From an uncultured Ignavibacteriales bacterium (GTDB taxonomy: Bacteria; Bacteroidota; Ignavibacteria; Ignavibacteriales; Ignavibacteriaceae), in the NCBI GenBank assembly GCA_903929035.1, contig CAIYTF010000165.1:1-49671 (forward strand): a stretch of DNA of 49,671 bases. The letters run 5' to 3'. The notes beneath the pieces were generated by a model. The model was not told the origin of the DNA, did not search any database, and worked only from the letters and a program-made list of their open reading frames with translations. A program made the position numbers and the translations under genes. Shown here in pieces: positions 1 through 7,171 of the stretch (the stretch's first letter is position 1; the number at the start of each line of letters is the position of its first letter).

Positions 1-79
1 AAAAGTGTGATTTACTAATTTCGGATATAGCTATCCCGCGATTGTTTCTTAATCAAAATTTTATTCGGGAGTTAGAAGT

Positions 80-1135
80 TTAAGCGGCTTGCCGCTTTTT
101 GACTCTATCTTGCTCTAAAAGCAAGTTGCCTAAACGGTGTAAATTGTATCCTAAAACTCCCAATGCGACATATCGCTTGAATGAGGCTATCCCGTGATCC
201 GGACATCGATTCACCCCGTGATGTTCCAACATATTAATATTCGATTCTACCGCCGAATGTGCTTTGCGCAACGCGATGAATTCAGTGTCGTGTTCTCTTT
301 CGTATTCCGCTTTTGATAGTTTCCCTTTCTTCGGCATCGTTAGAAATATTTTAGTGGCTTCCAATTCCTTGTAATTCTCTTTGCTCCAAAAGCCCTTGTC
401 GAAACTTATACTTCCAATATCATACTTTTCATTTAATTCTTTCGTCATTGGAACAGCAATATCGACATCCTGTTGCTTTTCCATCACGCTATGCATCAAT
501 ATAAATCCGCTTTTTTCCGTTGCTATGGCAGCCTTTAATCCCAATTCTACCGCCCGGTTCGCCTTGCCTTTGCTTATCCATTCGGTGTACGTTTCAAATA
601 TGGAAAACACTTTTTCTTTATGCGGTATCTTTTCTTTCTTCATTACTCGTCTATTGAGCAAATCTATATGTTTATCAAGCATTTGCCTATAATTAGCCCA
701 TTCAATCCATTTTACTTCCTTGTATTCCTCACGGCTTATTTCACCCTCCAGCAAATGCAGTTTCTTGCTTAACTGGCGCGTAGTTACAAGGTATTTACGC
801 GTTGCTTTTTTCATTTTAGAGTCTCTATTCACTCCCCCGCGTTGAGAACTTCTACGAACCAAATCAAATCTGCTTTTCACCGTTGCAAGCAATTGATCTA
901 TTTTTCTCCATCCCTTTATTCCAGGATGCTCCGCCAGCAGCTGCTTGGTCAAGCTCAATGTTTTTCGCGCGGCATCCCACAACAGGTTATAATCCGTTGG
1001 GAAATGAACATTGCTCTCCACCGCGTAGCTGTCTATTTTAACGGCTAAACCTTTCTCCGTTTCATCTCCGGCTTGTTCTTTTTTTTTTAATTTAAGTCCG
1101 TGTTTCACCACTATCTCGTTTATCTCTTTGAGCAT
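80..1135 (-). CDS. ISNCY-family transposase, C-terminal catalytic part (second frame)
   Basis: This frame holds the whole presumed DDE catalytic core of an ISNCY-type transposase. The first acidic residue lies in VDSYAVESNVHFPTD near residue 35, the second in SFDKGFW and the glutamate in HSAVESNINMLEHHG, followed by the conserved FKRYVALGVLGYNL tail. The family protein is normally continuous at about 440-510 residues. Here the N-terminal part is in another frame (1120-1605) and the two overlap by 16 bases. The ATG at 1135 could be a real start, but the sequence reads naturally as a continuation of the upstream frame through a -1 slip at an A-AAA run. Whether that shift is programmed or a mutation cannot be told from the sequence. 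Confidence 0.8.
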   Translation of the reverse strand: MLKEINEIVVKHGLKLKKKEQAGDETEKGLAVKIDSYAVESNVHFPTDYNLLWDAARKTLSLTKQLLAEHPGIKGWRKIDQLLATVKSRFDLVRRSSQRGGVNRDSKMKKATRKYLVTTRQLSKKLHLLEGEISREEYKEVKWIEWANYRQMLDKHIDLLNRRVMKKEKIPHKEKVFSIFETYTEWISKGKANRAVELGLKAAIATEKSGFILMHSVMEKQQDVDIAVPMTKELNEKYDIGSISFDKGFWSKENYKELEATKIFLTMPKKGKLSKAEYEREHDTEFIALRKAHSAVESNINMLEHHGVNRCPDHGIASFKRYVALGVLGYNLHRLGNLLLEQDRVKKRQAA

Positions 1136-1605
1136 TTTCTCACCTTGAGTAAATGAACGTTGTCACGAAGTGCTTGTACGCTGTATTCCTTTTTAACCGC
1201 TCCGAATTTTTCAATGCCCAGCATTGCCCTGACAAGTTCGTCAAAATTCACGATATGTTCCAGCCTGTCATAATTTGTTCCTAACGTCAGCCGTGTTACT
1301 CCGATGACGAGGATTTCCCATAAACTCATTCCGGGACACCCTATTGTTTCCAACTTAATCCCTTTTTCCAAGATATCGAATATTGATTCTCGTAATTCCG
1401 CGTTCCCATAAATATACTGCAATGACCGCATTACTGCCGGCAATTCGTCCCTGCTTTTTGTCGGGATTGGTATTTTCTCTATTGGAAGGCTTCCTATATC
1501 AAGTACTATCCGATCTCGTTGACGCATTTTCGCTTTCCTATTTTTTCTTTTTTCCGAATAATCATCATTTATTACCCAATTTAACTCTTTTTGGCTGCTT
1601 TTCAT
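1120..1605 (-). CDS. ISNCY-family transposase, N-terminal part (first frame)
   Basis: This 161-residue frame starts with a basic stretch and contains a helical DNA-binding-like segment (SIFDILEKGIKLETIGCPGM, then WEILVIGVTRLTLG), as in the N-terminal half of ISNCY-type transposases. It ends in ...LRDNVHLLKVRKCSKR. In related transposases this position runs straight into the LxEIN.LVVK.G sequence that here is found one frame back. It carries no catalytic acidic triad of its own. A frameshifted product joining both frames would be about 512 residues long. Confidence 0.75.
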   Translation of the reverse strand: MKSSQKELNWVINDDYSEKRKNRKAKMRQRDRIVLDIGSLPIEKIPIPTKSRDELPAVMRSLQYIYGNAELRESIFDILEKGIKLETIGCPGMSLWEILVIGVTRLTLGTNYDRLEHIVNFDELVRAMLGIEKFGAVKKEYSVQALRDNVHLLKVRKCSKR

Positions 1606-1635
1606 AGCAGAATATTCCTATAAATTATTACATCC

Positions 1636-3270
1636 TCATATCTTATCCTTTCTCGTGCAGGCACTACCTAATTTAGCTATTATTTCGGCACGTCTTAAAC
1701 GGGCATTGCTTTCACTCAATGCATCCTGAACTTTTTTACGTTCTGAAATATTTCTTGTAACCCCGATTATTCCAACAGCTGTACCGGATTCATTATACAT
1801 AAGGTCTGAAACTACTTCCGTCCATACAGAAGTTCCATCCTTGCACGGCTGCTCGACCTCAACAGCAGGTGCCGGCATATAAATACCGTTATATGCCGAG
1901 GCAATTCTTTCTTTAATAAGTTTAGCGACCAATTCCCGCGATCCGGGAGAAATTACTTCTTCAAATGACTGCTGCATAATCTCATCAACCGTGAAGCCGC
2001 GCAATTTTTCAACAGATGGGCTTATATAGGTGAATTTACCGGATAAATCCATAGTCCAAATAACATCCAATGAATTATTTGCCAGTCTTTTATAGAGGGT
2101 TTCGCTTTCAACGAGTTTTGCTTCCGCGAGCTTGCGGTCGGAAATATCGCTGATACTTCCAATCAGTGCTGCAGGATTACCATCCGCATCCGGTATAACG
2201 GTGAACTGATCAAGAAGCCATCGGTACTTGCCGTCTTTATGTTTAAAACGGTATTCCAATTGGTGCGCGGTGCCAATAGAAGCGGAAAGAGCATCGGTAA
2301 TTACTCGGTTGACTTCGGCAATATCGTCCGGGTGCATCAGATTTAAAACTGTTTCAAGCGGCAAGGCTCTGAATTCGTCAGGACTATATCCTAAAATCCT
2401 TTTAAGAACGGGACTAAAATAATCGTAGTCGTGGGTTTTTAGATTTCGCTTGTATGATGCAACCAATGAATTTTCAAGCACCTCACGCAGACGAAGCCGG
2501 TTTTCTGCCAGCTCTTTTTCAACGAGTTTACGCCGGGTGACATCACGAACAATGGTAATGATATGCGGGATACCTTTAATAGTCATTATTCTCGCATCTA
2601 AGATATAGACAGCTAACGAAGAATCCTCACCTGGGGACATAACTTCAAAATTCTTGCACGCACCGGCTGCAAAGAGTTTATCGGTAAGTATTTTCGTATC
2701 GGAAGGAGTAATAAAATTGTTGATTTCAAGAATAGATTTCCCGATAATTTCTTCTCTAATATGTCCGGTCAGTTCAGAGAATTCCTCATTAATATCAATA
2801 ATGATTCCATCAGCAAGACGAGTGATTATGGCGGCATTCGGGGAAGTACTGAAAATATTCTCGAACATTTCTTTAGTTGCCCGTAATTCATCAAGTGTTT
2901 TTTTATGCTGCAAAAAAATATGCATTCTTGCAAGGAGTTCATTAGTTTGTATCGGCTGCATTATATAATCAAACGCTCCCGCGGCGAGACCTACTGCCTG
3001 TTCTTCCGGAGAGAACTTAAAAGCGGATGACAGTACAACATACAAATCCTTAGTGGCATCATTTTTTTTAAGCCGTTTGAGTGTTTCAATACCATCAATG
3101 CCGGGCATCATAACATCTATAATGATAATATCAGGTTTTTCTATAACTGCAAGTTCAAGACATTCATATCCAGATGTGCCTGCCACTACTTGATATCCCG
3201 CGGAACTAAGCTTTTTGGAAACAACAAACCGCTTCCCGGGATCATCATCTATTACTAATATTTTTTCCAC
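1636..3270 (-). CDS. Receiver-PAS-PAS-PAS signalling protein, 3' end lost to the insertion sequence
   Basis: The 544-residue product starts with a receiver domain (residues 1-120, phosphoacceptor Asp52 in IIIIDVMMPGIDG). Three PAS/PAC units follow at about 125-255, 260-385 and 390-515, each ending in a typical D.[ST].RK..E helix. The last family-like stretch, ARLRRAEIIAKLG, is the usual beginning of a fourth PAS unit. It then breaks into SACTRKDKI and a stop at the insertion-sequence border. The intact protein probably continued, perhaps to a kinase or GGDEF output. The start is GTG at 3270 with a clear AGAGGTG ribosome site. It lies 22 bases after the DUF1638-like kinase and is likely its receiver partner (inference). 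It probably still makes a protein, but without its output domain. Confidence 0.85.
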   Translation of the reverse strand: MEKILVIDDDPGKRFVVSKKLSSAGYQVVAGTSGYECLELAVIEKPDIIIIDVMMPGIDGIETLKRLKKNDATKDLYVVLSSAFKFSPEEQAVGLAAGAFDYIMQPIQTNELLARMHIFLQHKKTLDELRATKEMFENIFSTSPNAAIITRLADGIIIDINEEFSELTGHIREEIIGKSILEINNFITPSDTKILTDKLFAAGACKNFEVMSPGEDSSLAVYILDARIMTIKGIPHIITIVRDVTRRKLVEKELAENRLRLREVLENSLVASYKRNLKTHDYDYFSPVLKRILGYSPDEFRALPLETVLNLMHPDDIAEVNRVITDALSASIGTAHQLEYRFKHKDGKYRWLLDQFTVIPDADGNPAALIGSISDISDRKLAEAKLVESETLYKRLANNSLDVIWTMDLSGKFTYISPSVEKLRGFTVDEIMQQSFEEVISPGSRELVAKLIKERIASAYNGIYMPAPAVEVEQPCKDGTSVWTEVVSDLMYNESGTAVGIIGVTRNISERKKVQDALSESNARLRRAEIIAKLGSACTRKDKI

Positions 3271-3292
3271 TTATTCACCTCTAAAATTTATA

Positions 3293-5053
3293 TTATTCCT
3301 GAATTATACCGGATTTGATTGGCAGGTTAAAGAAGAATGTACTGCCTATTCCTTCCCTGCTTTCCACCCAAATTTTTCCGCCGTGCTTTTCAACAAATTC
3401 CTTGCATAGTAATAACCCTAACCCTGTACTTGGTTCGTTATCGGTTCCGGTTGTCCGCACGTCTTCACCTAATTTGAATAACTTGTCTAAAATTTTGGGC
3501 GGCATACCTATGCCGGTATCGGTTACTGAAATTTCAACTTTCCTGCCGCTTGCTTCTTTTGCTCTAACAGTGATACTTCCATTTTTCTCTGTAAATTTTA
3601 CGGCGTTCGTTAAAAGATTTCTCAGAATGGTACTAACCATTTTTTCATCGGCAATTATTTTTTGATGTTTAGGAATTTCATCTATAATGGTAATCCCTTT
3701 TTGCAATGCTCGCTGTATGATTGAATCAATGCTTTGCAATAAAACATCGTGCAGGGAGAACTCCATAGGAATAAAACTGATTGACCCTTTCTGTAGCTGT
3801 GCCCACTGCAATAAATTTTCTAACAGCTTATAAATATTGGAAACTGAATCGTACATAGTATTGCAGAATATCGAGATTTCTTCCCCTGAATATTCAGCAC
3901 TATCTTCTGCCATTATTTCAGTAAGCCCCAGCAGACCCTGGAAAGGACTTCTCAAATCGTGCGCGATAATTGATAAGAATTTATCGCGGGCATTTACCGA
4001 TTCTTTTAGTTTTTCCGAATATATTCCTAATTGTTTTTCATTCTCCCTGATAATCCTAAATTTTCTCGCGTTAGCAACTGCAAGCGCGCTGATACGGCTT
4101 ATTATTACAGACATCTCTTTATATTTGCCGAGATACTGAGGAAAAGAGATTCCTATTATATCAAAGATTCCAATTTGTTCTTCATTATGAGACATTATAA
4201 TTTGAAAACTGTTGTCTTCAGGTATAAGAGTATTCCGGTCATCATCTGCTTGTAAACCGGTGTTTTCTTGAAAGGCGTTATCAATCACCGTATATTTAAT
4301 ATTACGCGGAGCAAAAAGAATTTTTATCAGGTGAGAAACTTTTTTGATTATTGCCGTTTCATCATCAAGGTCAACCAAGTTGTTCAGTTCATTGAACGCG
4401 AGGGCATAATCCGCCGAACTCCTCGAAACAGCCGATAATTTTTCATTTATGGAAGTTCTTTCATTTTCAGCTCGCCATTGAAAAATAATTGAATCCAATA
4501 CTAACTTGCAGTGAGATAACCCGATGGGCAATATTTCGTAAGAAAGCCCTGTAAAGTTTGAAAGTGATTCAAGCTGAGGAATAATATTTCCCGGCAGACC
4601 GGTATCAAGGAGCATTATTTTATCGGCGGATTCTTTAAAGAATTTTTTCGCTGTATCCTGATCAAAGCCCCATTCCCTAATGTGTTTAGTGTAGTGCTTC
4701 AGCCATCCGTTTGAAACAAGATAATTTCTTTTCGAGATGTAATGTTCGATAGTTGTCTTGTTTAATAACAGTTCAAATGACTGATCGAGCCGCAGGATTT
4801 CGAAGTTGTTAATTTTATCTGTCTCATTTTTAGGGGCAATAAGGCAGGAACAGCCTATAACTATCATTTTTGAAAATGTATCGCCGCATTCATCAACAAT
4901 TTGAGCTGCTCTTTCCCTGTACCCGAATGCAGCATTACAGCTTGAAGAAAAAACCTTGATTGTCACATCGTGATAATCCCCCGATTTTAGCACGTGGGTA
5001 ATTTCGGGAGCAAAGTAATCGCAGACAATCAGGCAAAGTTTTTTTCCCGTCAC
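3293..5053 (-). CDS. Histidine kinase with N-terminal DUF1638-like domain
   Basis: Residues 1-195 resemble DUF1638: KLCLIVCDYFAPEI at the start, NYLVSNGWL near 110, IMLLDTG near 150, then a SYEILPIGLSHCKLVLDSI end. To my knowledge this uncharacterised domain is met beside corrinoid methyltransferase genes. Residues 225-335 look GAF-like. A complete kinase core follows: H-box with His365 (IIAHDLRSP), N-box near 480 (ILRNLLTNAVKF), G1 DTGIGM near 512 and G2 STGLGL near 543. There is no signal peptide or membrane segment, so it is cytoplasmic. It starts with GTG at 5053, which overlaps the TGA of the MtaA-like gene (GTGA) and has GGAAG upstream, so the two are translationally coupled. I infer that the N-terminal domain senses the state of the two encoded corrinoid-related proteins. 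That link is untested. Confidence 0.85.
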   Translation of the reverse strand: MTGKKLCLIVCDYFAPEITHVLKSGDYHDVTIKVFSSSCNAAFGYRERAAQIVDECGDTFSKMIVIGCSCLIAPKNETDKINNFEILRLDQSFELLLNKTTIEHYISKRNYLVSNGWLKHYTKHIREWGFDQDTAKKFFKESADKIMLLDTGLPGNIIPQLESLSNFTGLSYEILPIGLSHCKLVLDSIIFQWRAENERTSINEKLSAVSRSSADYALAFNELNNLVDLDDETAIIKKVSHLIKILFAPRNIKYTVIDNAFQENTGLQADDDRNTLIPEDNSFQIIMSHNEEQIGIFDIIGISFPQYLGKYKEMSVIISRISALAVANARKFRIIRENEKQLGIYSEKLKESVNARDKFLSIIAHDLRSPFQGLLGLTEIMAEDSAEYSGEEISIFCNTMYDSVSNIYKLLENLLQWAQLQKGSISFIPMEFSLHDVLLQSIDSIIQRALQKGITIIDEIPKHQKIIADEKMVSTILRNLLTNAVKFTEKNGSITVRAKEASGRKVEISVTDTGIGMPPKILDKLFKLGEDVRTTGTDNEPSTGLGLLLCKEFVEKHGGKIWVESREGIGSTFFFNLPIKSGIIQE

Positions 5054-6099
5054 GGGTTACTTCCAATAGGATACCTGCCGTAAGTATGAACTGCTTCCGA
5101 AATAGCAAGCAGAACTTCATCGGGCACCTGAATCGGAATTTCGCCGTGGTTATCGGAAAGAATAAAACCGCCGCCGGGGGCAGCTTTTTCAATAATGTTT
5201 TTTACGTTTTCCGCGGCTTGTTCAGGTGTCCAGCGGCGCATAGTTATTCCGTCCAAATTGCCAAGTACAGTAAGCTTGTTTTTGCAGGCACCTTTTATCA
5301 AACTAATATCTTCAGCAGCACTGACGCCGATTACGGCGGTTCCGGTTTTGGAAACATCATCAATTAGCTGAAGCGAATTTCCGGATGCAAAATGAGTTGC
5401 CGTGGGACCTTTTATTCTCGCGATTGTACGTTTTGCAATTTGAAATCCTGTCTCAAGATATTTTTCTTTGGGAATAATTGATGACGATGATACGGGATCG
5501 AAATAACAGATAGCTGTTGCACCGGCTTCTAATTGAGCGTTTGCCCAATCAACACAGAACTCCTCGTTTACCTGCATAAGCCGGTTAAATAAATCCTCGC
5601 GGTAATACATTAGTTCCAAATATTTATCAAATCCTAACTGCATAACAGGTAATGAAAAGGGAGACATTACAACGCCGATTATTGGAACATCGCTTTTCAC
5701 GGATTCTTTTAGAATCTGTATTGCTTTTAAAACTTTATGAAGAGGTTTCGCGCTTCTTATTTTTGGCGGCAGTAATGTTGAAATATCTTCCAAATTTTTT
5801 ATGAAAGGCAGCCCTGTATTTGGAGGACCATCTTCGGAAAAGATGACCTTTCCGCCAAAGGCTTCTATTTCTAAAGGCGCGTAAAAAAAAGAATAGATGC
5901 AGTCATTCCGGTATTTTTTTAGAATCCTAAGCTGCCCTTCCGCGACATTCTCTGCTTTAGAAAAATACTCTGTAATACTTATGCCTAATTCATTTGCTCC
6001 GTGCATTGTTGCTAACAGGAACAAGGGAACTCTATCCGGTTCTTTATGAGAAAGTGTAGTGAGGACGCGTTCCATTGAAGTCATTTTGGCAGTTTTCAT
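5050..6099 (-). CDS. MtaA/uroporphyrinogen-decarboxylase-like protein
   Basis: The 349-residue protein belongs to the URO-D/MtaA superfamily. It opens with the MERVLTTLSHKEPDRVP motif typical of corrinoid:CoM methyltransferase relatives. In MtaA/MtbA the zinc site is H-x-C plus a late cysteine. Here the equivalents are His236-Phe-Ala238 (ATHFASGN) and His318 (LSDNHGEIP), so both cysteines are missing while the surrounding pattern is kept. It is therefore unlikely to be a classical methylcobamide:CoM transferase, nor HemE, because it sits with a corrinoid protein and not with haem genes. It may bind or remodel the corrinoid, or transfer a methyl group with a different site. Its ATG overlaps the TGA of the corrinoid gene (ATGA), and its own end overlaps the kinase start. 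Confidence 0.85.
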   Translation of the reverse strand: MKTAKMTSMERVLTTLSHKEPDRVPLFLLATMHGANELGISITEYFSKAENVAEGQLRILKKYRNDCIYSFFYAPLEIEAFGGKVIFSEDGPPNTGLPFIKNLEDISTLLPPKIRSAKPLHKVLKAIQILKESVKSDVPIIGVVMSPFSLPVMQLGFDKYLELMYYREDLFNRLMQVNEEFCVDWANAQLEAGATAICYFDPVSSSSIIPKEKYLETGFQIAKRTIARIKGPTATHFASGNSLQLIDDVSKTGTAVIGVSAAEDISLIKGACKNKLTVLGNLDGITMRRWTPEQAAENVKNIIEKAAPGGGFILSDNHGEIPIQVPDEVLLAISEAVHTYGRYPIGSNP

Positions 6100-6734
6100 A
6101 CTGTTTCTCCCATTAGTTTAGTTACAATTTCTAGTGCATCGGCGGAATTTTTCCCCATTGCATACGCGCCCACTTCTATCCAAAGTTCGCTATCAATGCG
6201 GAAAGGTGCACCTCCGACAATAACTTTGACATCGGTACCGGCGAGGTGTTCTGTCAATTTTTTTATTTTTAACGCTGATGGAAGCATAAGGACTGACAGC
6301 AACAATATTTTAACATTATTCTCTTCGACTTTCTTTATTACATCTTCAGTTGTAAGACCATTACCTAAGTCTAACAGCTCGAAACCGCCGGCTCGAAGAG
6401 ATGAATAAATAATCCGTTTACCCAGAATATGAAAATCCTCAAAAACAGCTATTGCCATTGTTGGTTTTCCTTTTCTTTCGGAACTCATAGGCGGCAGTAT
6501 TTTATCGATTAATTCTTCGCATATAATGCCTGCCATATAGACCTGCGACAACGATACATTGCCTGATTCCCAAGCATTCCCGATTCGTTCAAGTGCCTGA
6601 GTGACTAACTCACCTGCAACCTGAATTGAGCTGCCTAATTCTATTGATTTAGCAAATATTTCATCTACTGCCGAACGGTCAACCGTCAGCAAGGCTCGTT
6701 CAAAGCCATCTATTAAAAATCTAAACTTATTCAT
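6096..6734 (-). CDS. Corrinoid (B12)-binding protein of the MtaC/MtmC type
   Basis: The 212-residue protein has the two-part layout of methyltransferase corrinoid proteins. Residues 1-85 are a helical cap domain (VTQALERIGNAWESGNVSLSQVYMAG) and residues 90-212 a Rossmann-like B12 fold. The cobalt-ligand motif DxHxxG is complete: Asp100-Phe-His102-Ile-Leu-Gly105. The later SVLMLPS and VGGAPF loops that hold the nucleotide tail are also present. It is thus likely a functional cobamide carrier in the cytoplasm. It is the first gene of the four-gene operon and has no substrate-specific methyltransferase (MtaB/MttB/MtmB type) beside it. This favours a sensing or unknown methyl-transfer role over catabolism (inference). 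Confidence 0.88.
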   Translation of the reverse strand: MNKFRFLIDGFERALLTVDRSAVDEIFAKSIELGSSIQVAGELVTQALERIGNAWESGNVSLSQVYMAGIICEELIDKILPPMSSERKGKPTMAIAVFEDFHILGKRIIYSSLRAGGFELLDLGNGLTTEDVIKKVEENNVKILLLSVLMLPSALKIKKLTEHLAGTDVKVIVGGAPFRIDSELWIEVGAYAMGKNSADALEIVTKLMGETV

Positions 6735-6780
6735 AATTATTATTTCTTCTTCTTTAACATACCTACATTTTCCGGGTCAC

Positions 6781-6808
6781 GTAAGGGCGACTGGCTGGTC
6801 GCCCCTAC
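6781..6808. repeat. Short palindrome (GGGCGAC...GTCGCCC type)
   Basis: GGGCGAC at 6785-6791 pairs with GTCGCCC at 6798-6804 around a six-base loop, and the outer GTA/TAC also pairs. Its GC content contrasts with the AT-rich surroundings. It resembles a small intergenic palindrome family that I recall from several bacterial phyla. It is probably a MITE or REP-type remnant. Confidence 0.7.
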
Positions 6809-7049
6809 AATAATTTTATGGCTCTATAACGTACAAAATGTAATTCATCACAATGCAAATAAAAATATCGCGTACCTAACGGCACAATTCTGAAAATACA
6901 ATACGCCAACTTATTCAAGTTTTCAAAATTAACCATTTATAATACATTCTAACTGTTTAGGTATCCAAACCGGTAAAATTATCGACAATTTTTGGCTATG
7001 TTAGTAATCAATTTAAATTGCAATGACTTATATAGCCGAAAAGGAAACC

Positions 7050-7136
7050 CCTCACCCTGCCCTCTCCCGAAGGAGAGGGAATTACAATCTATATCATTTC
7101 CCCTCTCCTTATAGGAGAGGGGATTAAGGGGTGAGG
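7050..7136. repeat. Nested palindromic intergenic element (MITE/REP-like)
   Basis: The outer arms CCTCACCC (7050-7057) and GGGTGAGG (7129-7136) are inverted repeats. Inside are two perfect hairpins: CCCTCTCC/GGAGAGGG around a CGAA loop (7060-7079) and CCCCTCTCC/GGAGAGGGG around TTATA (7100-7122). The element is non-coding and sits just downstream of the hybrid kinase stop. There it could also act as a transcription end point or an mRNA 3' stabiliser. Confidence 0.75.
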
Positions 7137-7171
7137 TTGTTGTCTCTTACACCAATCCGAAACGAAACTTG

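Larger units (their letters stand above)
1..1663 (-). mobile_element. ISNCY-like insertion sequence, left end not resolved
   Basis: The element carries a transposase coded in two overlapping frames. Its right boundary is inferred at about 1660-1666, because the neighbouring PAS-domain reading frame matches its family up to residues AKLG (coded at 1666-1677) and then runs into eight unrelated residues and a stop. I could not find convincing terminal inverted repeats when comparing the first 80 bases with 1600-1670. The left end may therefore lie outside the window. Family assignment rests on the transposase only. Confidence 0.6.
6735..7171. other. Intergenic region with two palindromic elements
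   Basis: This 437-base stretch separates the corrinoid operon from the hybrid kinase. I see no credible coding frame. It holds a hairpin at 6781-6808 and a nested palindrome at 7050-7136, annotated separately. The promoter of the corrinoid operon should lie in the first 100-150 bases above 6734, which are strongly AT-rich, but I see no clear -35/-10 pair. Confidence 0.7.

Noticed and set aside
1-79. Left terminal inverted repeat of the insertion sequence
   Set aside because: GGATA at 23-27 and a GGATA near the right end share spacing to a GTG, but the bases between do not match, so the likeness is by chance.
5050-6099. HemE, uroporphyrinogen decarboxylase for haem synthesis
   Set aside because: The start motif and C-terminus fit MtaA-like relatives, it is coupled to a corrinoid protein, and no other haem gene is nearby.
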